The notes under the pieces: model-generated | What the model was told of the DNA's origin: nothing | What the model saw: the letters and a program-made list of their open reading frames with translations, nothing else | Databases searched by the model: none | NCBI RefSeq assembly: GCF_031679605.1 | Contig: NZ_CP117522.1 | Span: 6,572,001-6,636,000 of the forward strand | Origin: Streptomyces luomodiensis | GTDB taxonomy: Bacteria; Actinomycetota; Actinomycetes; Streptomycetales; Streptomycetaceae | Reading direction: 5' to 3' | Length of the DNA: 64,000 nt | Program-made: the position numbers and the translations under genes | In this document: piece after piece, positions 25,824-35,439 of the stretch | Layout of the letters: each line of letters starts with the position of its first letter | Position numbering within the stretch: the stretch's first letter is position 1

Positions 25824-25912
25824 GCATCCGGCTGCGCATACGACGAGACCCCGCACCCAGCGTCCTGGCTGGTGCCGGGGTCTTTCGGCACCTCGTGCGA
25901 AGTGCCCCCGGC
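25824..25912. repeat. Left copy of 89-bp repeat: tRNA-Arg 3' end plus terminator (putative att site)
   Basis: This 89-bp stretch matches 44361-44449 in the same orientation with about 10 differences. It comprises a terminator-type hairpin (GACCCCGC...GCCGGGGTC) and the last bases of the acceptor stem of tRNA-Arg (GTGCCCCCGGC), after which similarity stops. A displaced tRNA 3' end at one side of the DNA carrying int, with the intact tRNA at the other side, is the classic footprint of a tRNA-targeting integrative element. The differences imply an old insertion or that the element brought its own tRNA end. Confidence 0.6.
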
Positions 25913-26061
25913 GAAGGACCCGGTACATGGGGATGTACCGAACCCTCGATGGGCGGTGAGCTGGTGATCCAGACCGCCGGGTGGTCTCGGCGGGTGTCGA
26001 AGGGGCTTGGGGAGCGGGCCGGCTTCCCAGGTGGCTCCCAGCGCCCAGCATGGCGCCGCCG

Positions 26062-27336
26062 CTACCTCTGACGTGACAGGTCGTCCACCAGAAGGTCGAG
26101 AGTGGCCTCCTCATGGAGTGCGACGCCGAGGGCCGTCATGGCAGGGGCGAGATCCGAGTCCCAGTCCGCGCTGACCGGCCGGCCGTCGAGCGCCAGTTGA
26201 GGGATGCCCTCAGCCTGGCTGCGAGCGACCAGGTGCTCGTAATCCGCGGTGCCCATGCGCCACGGCACGGCGTCGTAGCGGCGGATGACCCGGTTGGCCA
26301 GAACGATCCCTGGCCAGTCGAAGTCGCCGTGGTAGGCGAAGCGACAGCCTGTGGCGGCGAGGGCGTCAAGAAGCGTGACGACCACTGTGGCGGCGCTGCC
26401 GGACGTGCACACGAGGGGGCGGACGCAGGCCGCGTCTGCCGCGGCTTCCACCACGCGCGGATTCTCACAGATGTGGATGAGCGTTCCGGCAGGGAGACGC
26501 AGCCGCAGGGAGTGCAGGTCGCGCGGCGTCAGGTGCGTTTCAGCGTGATGCTTGGCCCGCTCCCGCAGGGCACACTCCCGCCAGCCTTCGCCGGCGGGGC
26601 GCAGCCCGTAGGTCAGCACTGTGCTGGAGACCTCGTCCGGTGTGACGGACACCAGCCGCCACAGAGCGCGTCGGCCGGCCGCGTCGTCGGGGAGCTCGGT
26701 GCCATGGGCGAGGGCGACACCGCGTTGGACGAGGCGTGCGAGCCAAGTGCCGTCGTCCAGGCCGTGCGCTGAGCCGGTCGTCATGGCGGCGAGTTCTCCT
26801 CGGCCGAGGGCGTTGCCGCTACGTTCAGGACCGAGGAGAACGGTGAGGACTTGGACCGCCTGCTGGAATGTCCGGATCGCCGCATCGGGCGTCACTCCCC
26901 TTGGAATCCCGGCCCGGCGCAACAGGTCGTACCACCGTCTGGGCCATTCCTGGCCGGCGAGCGGGGAGGCGTCCAGGGACGACGCGAGGGACGACCACAC
27001 CTGATCCCGCCGTGCCGTCGCGTCCGCGCGGGCGGCACGGCGGTCGGTGAGGGGCGGGCCGAGTTCCTCCAGGGTGTCCCTGAGACCGAGTCCGGCGGCC
27101 GAGGCGCGCAGCCGTGCGTCGAGCACGTCGAGCCGTACGGTCACGGCGGCACTGGTGAGGGGTTTGCCCAGGAGGAGGGACAGGTCGTTGCGTTCCTGGG
27201 TGTTCAGCGCGGCCAGCCGGAGCGAACCGGTGGCTTGTACACCGTTGCTCTCCAGGCGTTTGCGTATGCCCTCCCAGAGCCGGGTGAGTCCCGGTCCCGT
27301 CAGCCAGTCGCGCGTCGCGGGGGGCAGCCCGCTCAT
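26062..27336 (-). CDS. jetD: Wadjet JetD: DUF2399 (TIGR02679) TOPRIM nuclease
   Basis: A 424-residue protein. The ATG at 27336 overlaps the jetC stop (ATGA). The C-terminal DUF2399 domain shows the TOPRIM pattern: Glu in IHICENPRVVEAA, then YHGDFDWPG with the two metal-binding Asp residues, and VPWRMGTADYE. The N-terminal half corresponds to the DUF3323-like region. In Wadjet, JetD is the nuclease that cleaves DNA once the JetABC SMC complex has extruded a small circular plasmid. It is the last gene of the operon and ends about 150 bp from the left tRNA repeat. The domain set differs from the DUF3375/DUF3322 set of type I Wadjet. Confidence 0.85.
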   Translation of the reverse strand: MSGLPPATRDWLTGPGLTRLWEGIRKRLESNGVQATGSLRLAALNTQERNDLSLLLGKPLTSAAVTVRLDVLDARLRASAAGLGLRDTLEELGPPLTDRRAARADATARRDQVWSSLASSLDASPLAGQEWPRRWYDLLRRAGIPRGVTPDAAIRTFQQAVQVLTVLLGPERSGNALGRGELAAMTTGSAHGLDDGTWLARLVQRGVALAHGTELPDDAAGRRALWRLVSVTPDEVSSTVLTYGLRPAGEGWRECALRERAKHHAETHLTPRDLHSLRLRLPAGTLIHICENPRVVEAAADAACVRPLVCTSGSAATVVVTLLDALAATGCRFAYHGDFDWPGIVLANRVIRRYDAVPWRMGTADYEHLVARSQAEGIPQLALDGRPVSADWDSDLAPAMTALGVALHEEATLDLLVDDLSRQR

Positions 27337-30300
27337 ACGGACACCAGACGCCGGTGCCGACCGTTCCAGGTGTAGTGCAGGGTGGCCACCCCGCGCATAT
27401 GGGGGTCGCGGAGGCATTCGTAGATGTGCAGGGATGGCACCTCGGGCCAGTTGCCCATGAGCCGTTCGCTGGTGAGGACGAAGTCGAGATCGAGGTCGAC
27501 GAGGATACGACCCAGTCGGCCATGGGTCGGCTCGTCGACCTTGGCGAAGGCGTCGTCCAGGAGGATCAGGCGTGGCGCGTGCGGTGTCGACTCGGCGAGG
27601 CTCGTGAAGTGGGCGGCGGCCGCGGCGAAGAGCACGAGGTAGGAGAGGACCCGCTGTTCGCCCTGGCTGAGTCCGGTCCGGCCGGTCAGCTTCCTACGGC
27701 GGCCAGGGGCGGCGTCCTCAACCACGAAGGTGTGGAAACGGAACCAGTCGCGGTAGTCCAGGGCAGTCCGCAGATGGGCGGCGTAACCGGCTGACGGGTC
27801 GGTGCGTCGGGCGTCCTCGATCCGGCGTTGCAGTACTTCGCGGAGCTGCTCGGTCTCCTCGCGCGTCCGGAGGCTCGACGGACTGCGCAGCAGGTCCACG
27901 GCTGCCCGGACGTCCGCGTCCACGTCCTCGTCCAGCTTCCACAGCAGCTCGACACCGAGACCGTGGGAGGTGCGCACGGTCCGCAGGGTGTCGTTGAGAG
28001 CCGCGACCAGGTTCGCCGCGGTGATGACCTGTGCCGAGAGGTGGTCGCCGAGTTCGCCGGTCAGGAACCGCTGGAACACCTCACGCTCGCGTTCGGTGAG
28101 CCGTCCCCGGGCCTCCGCAGCCTGGACCGCGATCCGCTCGCCGACGGCCGCGACGTCATGGGACCCGTGGTCGTCGACCAGTCGGCAGACCTTGATCCCG
28201 TCGCGTTCCTCCAGCTGCGCGTCGAACCCGCCGGCCAGTTGGTCGCGCAGATCGGTGTGCCGGTTGAGCAGGGTGCTGTCCGATACCTCGCCCTTCGGAC
28301 GGCCGAGTGCCTGCTCCACGGCCCCGGCGAGGGCCCGCAGCGCGCGCAGACGGCTGCGGACGTCCACGCTGGGATTGTCCGACACGTACTCGGGCAGCGA
28401 GGACCGGTCAAGGCCGGCGCCGAGCACCACCTCCGGTCGGCCGAGTGCACGGCGAAGAGCGCTGCCGGTGTCGATGACCGCCGTCTCCTGGTCCGCCAGG
28501 GTCCCGCGCAGCCGCTTCTCGTCCTCTTCCGCGCGTATGCGCAGGTCGTGGAGGTCATCGCGGGCTCGCTGCGCCCCAGGCAGGGCGCGGACGGCGCTAG
28601 CGATGCGCTGCTTGGTTTCCTGCTCGCGGGTGAGGATTTCCTCCTCGGACGACCCGATGGCCTCCTCGCGGGTCCGCAGGTCCTGCTCAGCGGTGCGCAG
28701 TCCGGTGAGGTGGACCCGGTAGCTCTCCTCCGCGGCCAGGCGATCCTCTCGGGCACGTTCGTACCGTTCGGCGTCCGTCTGATTCGCGCCGAGCCGCTCG
28801 CCCGTGCCGCCGACCGCCCTGCGTAGCTGCCCGACACCGCTGAGCAGGGCAGCCAGTGCGGTGCGTACGCGGTCCAAGGCATCGGGGTCGCTGGGCAGGT
28901 CGTGAGCGGTCGCGGTGGCGTCCGCCTCGGCACGCGCCGATACCGCGAGAGCACGGGCTTCCTCGGCCTGCCGTGCCGCCCGGGTCGCCTTTGTGGTCAG
29001 GTCACGTAGGGTCCTCTCGGCTGATTCGGTCCTGTTCCATGCGGTCGCGAGATTTTGCGCCCGGGGGAAGTCCCGTTCCGCGAGTGTGAGAGCCCGGCGC
29101 ATGGCATCGGTTACGGCGAGTTCCTCGCGGACGTCGGCCAGCCGCTGTTGCGTCTGCGTGATCCGCTGCTCCAGCTCGGCGAGGATGCGCCGCCGGGTCT
29201 CGGCGCGTACGGCGGCCCCCACGTACTCGGTGCCGCCCTTGTCGTGACGGCCGCTGAGCACGCCCAGACGCCAACTGCCGTCGTGGTACACCGCGTTGTG
29301 TGCGGAGTTCTGCGCTGCCGGTGTGAGCGCGATCGAGGCCAGCAGACGCTCGACGCGCGCGGACGTCACGCCGCACCCCGGTTCAGGGGCTGGGCGCAGG
29401 GCCGAGGCGAGAGTCGGTCCGTCCGACAGCACGGGACTGGGTTGGAGGAGGGTGTCCCGGGTGCGGGGGTCGAGAAGGACGCCGTCCGCGCTTACCCACG
29501 CGTCCAGGATTCCGCTCGCTTCCAGCGCCCCTTCGAGACCGGCCCGGTCGGCCGGTGCCAGGTCGTCCGCGAAGTCCACGAGGCGGTAGAAGGGGGCTCC
29601 GCTGCCCGGCGTCCTCTCGGCGACGCGATGGTGCGGGGCCGACGGCTCAGGGTCGGTACGTTGCTCCCAGTCCCGCTTCCGCTCCGTCAGGCGGTCGAGT
29701 TCCTCATCGAGTCGGCCGACGCTGAGCGCCAGTGCGTCCCGGCGTCCGGTGAGTTCCTCGCCGTACGGTTCGAGTGCGGCCTGAGCGGTTCGCCACGCCT
29801 GGCTGTCGATGTCGGGTGGCAGCGTGCGGTCCGCGAACGGCGCCTCGGCGGAGGTCTCGTGGCCGACCGTGGAATGGACGGTGTCCAGCGGCGGGCAGTC
29901 GGGCCCCAACGCGGCCCGCGTGTGCGCCGCCCACTCAGCGACGCGGCGGGCATAGGTGCCGCTCTCCTCGGCGACCTTCTGGCAGCTGACGTCGCGACGG
30001 CCGGCGGCCTCTTCCGCCTCGCCCTCCAGCCGTTCCCGCTCGGCATCGGCCTGAGCCGCTCCGGCGCGGGCCGCGTCGGCCCGTGAGATGAGGCGGGTCA
30101 CTTCCTGGACCATCCGGGCCCGGTTTTTCGCGACCGTCTCGGCATCCTCCAGCTGGTTCTGCCAGGACCGCAGTCCTTCCTGTGTGGTGGCCGTGTCTGC
30201 CCGGGCCGCCGACTGGTGCCGTACGGTGCGCGTCTCCCCGTCCGGAGTCGTCAGCTCCGTCTCGGTGGCCGGGGCGAGGACCGTGCGTGACAGGGCCACC

Positions 30301-31589
30301 GTCTCGCCGAGATGGCCGGTGGGAAGCCCAGCCTTCTCCGCGTGTGTCAGCAACTCCCGGTGTTCTGTGCCAAGTTCGGCCAGCCGACTCCCGAGATGGT
30401 CGACCCCTTCGGCCAGCCGTTCCGCCGTGCTCTCCTCCGTGTCGTGGGCGTTGCGCAGGGTGGTGAACGCGGCCACGGCGGCGGTGCGCAGCGCCTCCAC
30501 CGTGCCGCGGCGCTCCGACAGTTCGCGCAGGCTGCGGTAGGCGTGACTGGCGTGCAGGGCGGCCAGGTCGGTCCGGGCGGCCTGTTCCTCGTCGCGCAGG
30601 GTCTCCAACCGGCCCTTTGACTCGTGCTCCTGCGTCCGCAGGTCGCTCGTCCGCTGTGCGGCGTCTCCGGCCGCCCGGCGCCGCTGTGCGAGGACGCCCA
30701 GCTCGTGGCTCACTCGCTGCGCGGAGGCGCGCAGGACGCCGGCCAGGTAGCCGCGGTAACTGGTGAGGAACGTGCGCAGTGCTGTGTCGGTGCGTTCCAG
30801 GCGGCCGAGTTCGTCTCGTACGGCGTCGAGGTCGTGGAGGTTGCGTGCCACCTGCTCGACCACGTCCTCGTCGAGCCCCGGCAGGGTCTCGCTGAGCAGG
30901 GAGGCCAGGCCCCCGTGCTCGATGCGGTCCCCGACCGTGGGGCGCCGCAGCCGGTGGAGGAGCTGGGTGAGGTTGCGGTAGCGCGTCGCGTCGGTGATGC
31001 CGAACAGGTCCCGGGCCACTCGGGAGCGGTGCCTGACCGCCCGCTCGGTCGTGTTGTCGGAGCCGACAATCTCCTTGAGCCGGTCGACCGGCAGCGGCTT
31101 TCCGCTCTCGACCAGGTGCAGGTCCTCACCGACCCGCAGGGAGGTGACGAAGAACGTCGGCAGCGCCTTCTGCGTCGACTTCGAGGCACGGATGGCGACA
31201 CCGAGCGTCAGAAAACGGTGGCTGCCGTCGTCGGTCGTGCCCCGGAACTCCACCCACAGGTACCCGAGACGGTTGGTCTGCTCGAACCCGTCCAGCATCA
31301 GCCAGGCGAGAGTGGTGCGGCCGGTGCCGGTCGCGTCCAGTGCCCGGGAGTCGCCGTCCAGAAGATACGGGAGCAGCATCTCCAGGGCCTTGGACTTGCC
31401 CGCGCCGTTCTTGCCGCGCAGGAGCAGCCGTCCATCGCCGAAGGAGAACTCCTGAGTGTCGTACTGCCAGACGTTCTGGATGCCCGCCCGGTGCAGCCGG
31501 AAACGGGTGCCGGTGGTCGTCGCGGGGGCGGCGGTTGTCGCGGGGCCGGAACGCGGCAGCGGAACGAGGCCACGCGCGTCGGTGGTCAT
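27333..31589 (-). CDS. jetC: Wadjet JetC: SMC/MukB-like ATPase (TIGR02680)
   Basis: A 1418-residue SMC-type ATPase. The start is the ATG at 31589, overlapping the jetB stop (ATGA); the frame is open further upstream, but that part is antisense to nothing conserved and overlaps jetB. Walker A is GKNGAGKS at residues 59-66, preceded by WQYDTQEFSFGDGRLLLRG. A long heptad-rich coiled coil fills residues 300-1150 with a central hinge-like region. The C-terminal head has the signature LSQGEQR and Walker B LILLDDAFAKVDEPTHG. This is the loop-extruding motor of Wadjet, expected to dimerise through JetA and JetB. Intact and full length for the family. Confidence 0.88.
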   Translation of the reverse strand: MTTDARGLVPLPRSGPATTAAPATTTGTRFRLHRAGIQNVWQYDTQEFSFGDGRLLLRGKNGAGKSKALEMLLPYLLDGDSRALDATGTGRTTLAWLMLDGFEQTNRLGYLWVEFRGTTDDGSHRFLTLGVAIRASKSTQKALPTFFVTSLRVGEDLHLVESGKPLPVDRLKEIVGSDNTTERAVRHRSRVARDLFGITDATRYRNLTQLLHRLRRPTVGDRIEHGGLASLLSETLPGLDEDVVEQVARNLHDLDAVRDELGRLERTDTALRTFLTSYRGYLAGVLRASAQRVSHELGVLAQRRRAAGDAAQRTSDLRTQEHESKGRLETLRDEEQAARTDLAALHASHAYRSLRELSERRGTVEALRTAAVAAFTTLRNAHDTEESTAERLAEGVDHLGSRLAELGTEHRELLTHAEKAGLPTGHLGETVALSRTVLAPATETELTTPDGETRTVRHQSAARADTATTQEGLRSWQNQLEDAETVAKNRARMVQEVTRLISRADAARAGAAQADAERERLEGEAEEAAGRRDVSCQKVAEESGTYARRVAEWAAHTRAALGPDCPPLDTVHSTVGHETSAEAPFADRTLPPDIDSQAWRTAQAALEPYGEELTGRRDALALSVGRLDEELDRLTERKRDWEQRTDPEPSAPHHRVAERTPGSGAPFYRLVDFADDLAPADRAGLEGALEASGILDAWVSADGVLLDPRTRDTLLQPSPVLSDGPTLASALRPAPEPGCGVTSARVERLLASIALTPAAQNSAHNAVYHDGSWRLGVLSGRHDKGGTEYVGAAVRAETRRRILAELEQRITQTQQRLADVREELAVTDAMRRALTLAERDFPRAQNLATAWNRTESAERTLRDLTTKATRAARQAEEARALAVSARAEADATATAHDLPSDPDALDRVRTALAALLSGVGQLRRAVGGTGERLGANQTDAERYERAREDRLAAEESYRVHLTGLRTAEQDLRTREEAIGSSEEEILTREQETKQRIASAVRALPGAQRARDDLHDLRIRAEEDEKRLRGTLADQETAVIDTGSALRRALGRPEVVLGAGLDRSSLPEYVSDNPSVDVRSRLRALRALAGAVEQALGRPKGEVSDSTLLNRHTDLRDQLAGGFDAQLEERDGIKVCRLVDDHGSHDVAAVGERIAVQAAEARGRLTEREREVFQRFLTGELGDHLSAQVITAANLVAALNDTLRTVRTSHGLGVELLWKLDEDVDADVRAAVDLLRSPSSLRTREETEQLREVLQRRIEDARRTDPSAGYAAHLRTALDYRDWFRFHTFVVEDAAPGRRRKLTGRTGLSQGEQRVLSYLVLFAAAAAHFTSLAESTPHAPRLILLDDAFAKVDEPTHGRLGRILVDLDLDFVLTSERLMGNWPEVPSLHIYECLRDPHMRGVATLHYTWNGRHRRLVSV

Positions 31590-32911
31590 AGCGGTAACTC
31601 CTCTTGCACGTCGGTTCCTTGGCGCGCTGTCGCAGCGGGGCGCACGGTCACGAGGGTGGCGTAGCGCGCCGCCGCGGCCAGCAGCACCCAGCCGTCGCCG
31701 CCGGGCCGTGCGCCATGGACATCGGTCACCGTGCGTCCTTCCGACACTTCTTCGACGTACCCCTCCGGCAGCCCTTCGCCCTCGGCGCGCAGCCGCCCGG
31801 CGCGGGCCATCAGCCGCATGCGGACCAGCATGTCCAGCACGGCCTCCCGCAGGGCGGGGAGGTCCTCCAGGTAGCCGCGCTGCCAGTTGCTGCGCTGCCC
31901 GTACTCGGCGATGAGCCCGGCGAGCACCTCGTCCACCAGGCCGTCCGGGACAGCCACCCCGATGACGAGCGTTCCGCCGGTCGCCGGATGCCCCGGTTCC
32001 TGGGGCCGAAGCCGCTCCACGAGCCGTTCCACCAGCAGTAGCGCGGCCTGTGCGACGGTCCCGGTGCCCGGCAGGTGCAGATCCGTCAGCTCCTCCTCGG
32101 GGTCCACCAGCGCTACGCCTTCGGCGCGGATCTCCATCTCCAGGCCCAGGAGTTCGGAGAAAGCCTGGCCTTCCCGGCGCTGCCGGGTGCGCAGCCAGTC
32201 GCGCTCGGCGTCGGTCAGCTCGTCGAGGTGGACGACAGGTGTCTCGACAAGCATTCGGCGTACATAGGTACGCGGCCCGCTGAACCCCGGGTCCGCTGCC
32301 CGTCGGACCAGGTCGGCGCCGTCCCGAGCCTGTGCGAGCGGGCCGGCGACGACCACGCGCGCCAGCTCCCGGTCCACCGTGATCAGGGCCTCCCCGCCCG
32401 CCTCCTGCGCGATCGCGGCCACCTGGCCCTCGGTCTCGATGAGGACGCCCCACTCGACGAGCTGGCGCAGAGCCGCTACCAGGGTTCGCTTCCCGGCCGC
32501 CCGGCCCGTCTCCTCCAGCTCGATCCCCGCGTCGGCGGCAGCCGCCCTGATGTCGGTGACCAGGTGCGACAGCAGCATCTGCTCGGGCGCGGTCACCAGC
32601 ACGGAGAGGGCCAGCGCGAGGCAGGCGTACGTGTGCGGGGTGAAGGGCGTGCCGGTGGAGCGCTCCAGCCGGTGTCCCGATCCCGCCCCCAGCCCCGCCT
32701 TGAACAGCCGGGCGAAGGAGCTGTCGACCAGCAGGCGGTAGCCGAGCACCTGCTGGAACCGTTTGCCCAGCCAGTCGGCGTGCCTGCGGATCAGAGGGAA
32801 GAGGTCGGCATGCGGGCCGTCGGCCGCGACTAGGGGATGGGCGAGCAGCAGCCGGGCGGCGGTTCGACGCTCGGCTGCTAGGGCTACGTCGTGAGTGGAG
32901 GGAAGGGTCAT
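31586..32911 (-). CDS. jetB: Wadjet JetB: DUF2398 (TIGR02678) MukE-like subunit
   Basis: A 441-residue protein starting at the ATG at 32911, overlapping the jetA stop by four bases. It opens with ERRTAARLLLAHPLVA and carries RMLVETPVVHLDEL and ERDWLRTRQR, typical of the DUF2398/TIGR02678 family. Predominantly helical with winged-helix-like segments; no catalytic motif is expected. In the Wadjet complex JetB is the MukE-like KITE subunit bridging JetA and the JetC heads. The four-base overlaps on both sides show tight translational coupling. Confidence 0.85.
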   Translation of the reverse strand: MTLPSTHDVALAAERRTAARLLLAHPLVAADGPHADLFPLIRRHADWLGKRFQQVLGYRLLVDSSFARLFKAGLGAGSGHRLERSTGTPFTPHTYACLALALSVLVTAPEQMLLSHLVTDIRAAAADAGIELEETGRAAGKRTLVAALRQLVEWGVLIETEGQVAAIAQEAGGEALITVDRELARVVVAGPLAQARDGADLVRRAADPGFSGPRTYVRRMLVETPVVHLDELTDAERDWLRTRQRREGQAFSELLGLEMEIRAEGVALVDPEEELTDLHLPGTGTVAQAALLLVERLVERLRPQEPGHPATGGTLVIGVAVPDGLVDEVLAGLIAEYGQRSNWQRGYLEDLPALREAVLDMLVRMRLMARAGRLRAEGEGLPEGYVEEVSEGRTVTDVHGARPGGDGWVLLAAAARYATLVTVRPAATARQGTDVQEELPL

Positions 32912-34536
32912 GACACGCTCACCTCCGCCTCCGCTTCACCGTCGGCCGCCGCCGAGATACGACCGATTTTCAACTCCAAATCGTCCAGCAGCAGGTCGCC
33001 GTCTGCCGAGTCCAGCACCGTCCGGGTGCCCTCCGTCCGGCGCACGGTGAGCCGGATACCCAGTTCAGCGTCCTCGCTGCTCGCCGAGTCCAGGTCGAAC
33101 CCCGCTGTCCCCTCCCCGTCCGCGCCGGTGCGCCTCCTGAGCTGAGCGTTTCCTAGTGCCGTCGCCAGCAGCTCCAGGAGCAGCCCGAGCGCAGCCGAGG
33201 TGAGTCGCACGACGGCGAACCGACCCGATGCGCTGCGCAGTTCGTCCGCTGCCGCTGCCCTGGCCGTCGCCCGTTGACGGGCGGCCTCCCGCAGCCGCTC
33301 CTTCTGCGCGGAGTGGTCCTCCACCGCGGAGGCCCGGCCCCGCTGGGCACGGCTGCCCCTCTCCCGCAGGGCCACCGGCACTTCGACCACCGGACCGGTC
33401 CACCAGCTCGTGTAGGCGGGCACCACCTCGTCGGTGGCCGGGGGTATGCCCAGATGGCGGGCGCCGTACAGTCCGAAGGCGGCGACGGCTATGTCGTGTG
33501 CGTCCTGCGGTGCCGCTTCGTCGAACCAGCGGGCCAGCCGCAGCAGATCCTTGCGCCGGGACATCTCCCCGGTGGCCGACCGCAGCATCCGCTTGGCGTT
33601 GGCGAGCAGCGACTGCAACGCTCGCAGGGTGGCGTCCCGCAACTGCTCGACCTGGCTGCCCTGACCGTCGGTGTCTCTGAACCAGCCGCGCAGGCCCTCC
33701 CAGTCCGCGAGCTCGCGTCCCCGGCTGCGCTGCACCCGGACCTCCAGGCGGCCTTCGCCCTGCGCCGACAGCCCGGTGAGCCCCTGGGCGTGGGCGTCCA
33801 GCCGGTCCAGCAGAGCCGGGATGTGCGGCCACAGGGTGTCCAGCGCCGCCGAGATGCGGGGCGCGCGGAACGCCACGTCCTCGGTGATCGCCTCGACGTA
33901 GTCCAGGAGCAGTTCCTTGAAGCCCTGGTACTCGGCGCTGTCCAGGTCGTAGCGGGACAGCACCTGGCCGAGGTAGGCGTAGAAGTCGCGTATGGAGTCC
34001 GCGAACTCGCTGAACTGCACGAACAGCGTGCTGATCCGCTCCAGCCCGTTCTGCGGCTCGATGCCGCCCGGCGTGGTCACGAGGTCGGCCAGCTCCCGCA
34101 GGCCGCGCTCGACCAGGCCCAGCAGTTCGTTGCTCACCTCGCGGGCGGCGTCGGCCTCGGCCAGGACCCCGTCGGCGTCCCGCTGGATGCGTTCGCCTAG
34201 TTTCGACAGCTGGTAGCGCGAGCGGGAACGCTGGTACTCGCTGATGCTGGACGCCTTCACGGTGTGGCTGCTGCGCAGCAGGTTTCCCCAGGTCACCAAC
34301 TGTTCCAGCCGGACCGTGAGAGTGTCGGCGTCGAGCCCCGCGGCGGAACCACCGCTCTGGCGTAGCTTCGCCATGATGTCCGGGACGGCCAGATCCGCCA
34401 GCAGCGTTCCGCAGAAGACCCGCATGATCGCGACATGCTCCAGCCGCTCGGGCGCGCTGAGGTAGGTATACGCATTCAGCCGCCGCCGCGCCTCCTCGTC
34501 GCAGTCCTGACCTGCACCGGATGCTGATGCTCCCAT
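32908..34536 (-). CDS. jetA: Wadjet JetA: DUF2397 (TIGR02677) kleisin-like subunit
   Basis: A 542-residue protein from the ATG at 34536. The frame stays open upstream to 34752, but that part is outside the conserved family and has no good ribosome site. It begins with ARRRLNAYTYLSAPERLEHV and contains LRSSHTVKASSISEYQRSR...YQLSKLGERIQRD, characteristic of DUF2397. It is the first gene of the jetABCD operon and the expected kleisin that closes the JetC ring. No clear promoter elements could be picked out by eye. The ribosome site is weak (AACCTCACGGGC), so the exact start is less sure than the gene. Confidence 0.83.
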   Translation of the reverse strand: MGASASGAGQDCDEEARRRLNAYTYLSAPERLEHVAIMRVFCGTLLADLAVPDIMAKLRQSGGSAAGLDADTLTVRLEQLVTWGNLLRSSHTVKASSISEYQRSRSRYQLSKLGERIQRDADGVLAEADAAREVSNELLGLVERGLRELADLVTTPGGIEPQNGLERISTLFVQFSEFADSIRDFYAYLGQVLSRYDLDSAEYQGFKELLLDYVEAITEDVAFRAPRISAALDTLWPHIPALLDRLDAHAQGLTGLSAQGEGRLEVRVQRSRGRELADWEGLRGWFRDTDGQGSQVEQLRDATLRALQSLLANAKRMLRSATGEMSRRKDLLRLARWFDEAAPQDAHDIAVAAFGLYGARHLGIPPATDEVVPAYTSWWTGPVVEVPVALRERGSRAQRGRASAVEDHSAQKERLREAARQRATARAAAADELRSASGRFAVVRLTSAALGLLLELLATALGNAQLRRRTGADGEGTAGFDLDSASSEDAELGIRLTVRRTEGTRTVLDSADGDLLLDDLELKIGRISAAADGEAEAEVSVS

Positions 34537-35247
34537 GCCCGTGAGGTTACGCCGCGTATACGGGCGCCGCCGGTGGGTGGCCGAAAATGCCACGGACGTG
34601 TGCCGGCCCGTAGCGTTTCCTGTAGCGACTCCTGCGAGCGCGTTGAACACCCGCCGGGAAGACCTCGGCGAGTGGGAGCACCTCTCCTCGTACAAACTCG
34701 TCGCGGACCCGGACACCATCCATCTGGCCGAGCCCGACCGCGCTGCGAGCACGTCGACAGCTATGGCAGCAGCGAGCCCCGGCAGGGCATCGCTTGAAAC
34801 TGCTGCTCGACGAGAACGTGCCCCGCCCCATGGCTGAGATCGTGCGCATCAGCACGGCTGCCTGGTGGGCCTGGAGGCGGCTGACGCGGCGTAGGTGGGA
34901 TGCGGCTCGCACCAGGCCGCCTTGGTGGTCATGGGACGGCATCGTCGAGGTGTCCTGGACGCAGTACCTGCGCAGAGCGCCGACTGATCTGGGTCAAGGC
35001 TTTTTCGCCTACCCATCCGGATCGTGAGTCGAAGGCCCGGACATACCGCCTCACCAACTCGCTGTCTTGAATCCCAAACGACGTGCACTCGACGAAAGTG
35101 CTTGAACTCCGGGCGCATTCCTAAGAAAATCCCAAATGGCGTGCACCCCGCAGCGCGTGGCCTGCGTCTTCTACTGTCCTTCCTGAAGCCGGGATCACCG
35201 GCTCACTCGTCCACTGGGAAGATCCCCCGACCTCAGGAAGGAAACCC
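34537..35247. other. Intergenic region upstream of jetABCD with toxin-antitoxin relic and short repeats
   Basis: About 710 bp with no intact gene. It holds a probable toxin-antitoxin remnant (see 34700-34850) and a pair of 19-bp direct repeats at 35070-35088 and 35128-35146 (AATCCCAAAnGnCGTGCAC, 17 of 19 identical). It must also carry the jet promoter at its left end and the promoter of the hsdMS unit at its right end. Confidence 0.4.
34700..34850 (+). pseudogene. Possible toxin-antitoxin remnant (antitoxin tail overlapping PIN-type toxin start)
   Basis: A plus-strand frame ends EHVDSYGSSEPRQGIA at 34797, and its TGA overlaps a TTG at 34794 that begins LKLLLDENVPRPMAEIV. An antitoxin end overlapping a toxin beginning with an LLLDEN motif (the first PIN-domain Asp) is the usual plan of small type II modules. 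After about 18 residues the toxin frame loses family character and the antitoxin N-terminus cannot be found. Best read as a decayed fragment; the evidence is slight. Confidence 0.3.
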
Positions 35248-35439
35248 GTGCAGCTGAGGCTGATGTACGTGATCATCGCGGTCCTCGCGGCGCTTGTCGC
35301 CGCGCTGGTCGGCAGCGTCGTGACCGTCGTCGAGGGAGGGCGTCCCACGGCGGCCTTCAAGACCGGAGCATTGACCTTCGCCGGTTCCCTGACGCTCCTT
35401 GTCGTGGTCATGGGCGCCCTGGGTGTGGTGGGCTCGTGA
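35248..35439 (+). CDS. Small two-helix membrane protein upstream of hsdM
   Basis: A 63-residue protein from the GTG at 35248, with a strong AGGAAGGAAA ribosome site 5 bp upstream. It has two hydrophobic helices (residues 6-26 and 41-60) separated by a short polar loop (EGGRPTAAFKT). Its stop overlaps the GTG of the methylase gene (GTGA), so the two are translationally coupled. No family is recognised. The coupling suggests either a membrane tether or sensor for the modification unit or simply a translation leader for hsdM. Confidence 0.7.
   Translation: MQLRLMYVIIAVLAALVAALVGSVVTVVEGGRPTAAFKTGALTFAGSLTLLVVVMGALGVVGS

Noticed and set aside
29055..30086. A 343-codon plus-strand frame within jetC
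   Set aside because: It is antisense to the coiled-coil region of an intact, motif-bearing SMC gene.
34537..34752. Upstream extension of jetA
   Set aside because: It is outside the DUF2397 family N-terminus and there is no ribosome site at the upstream start.
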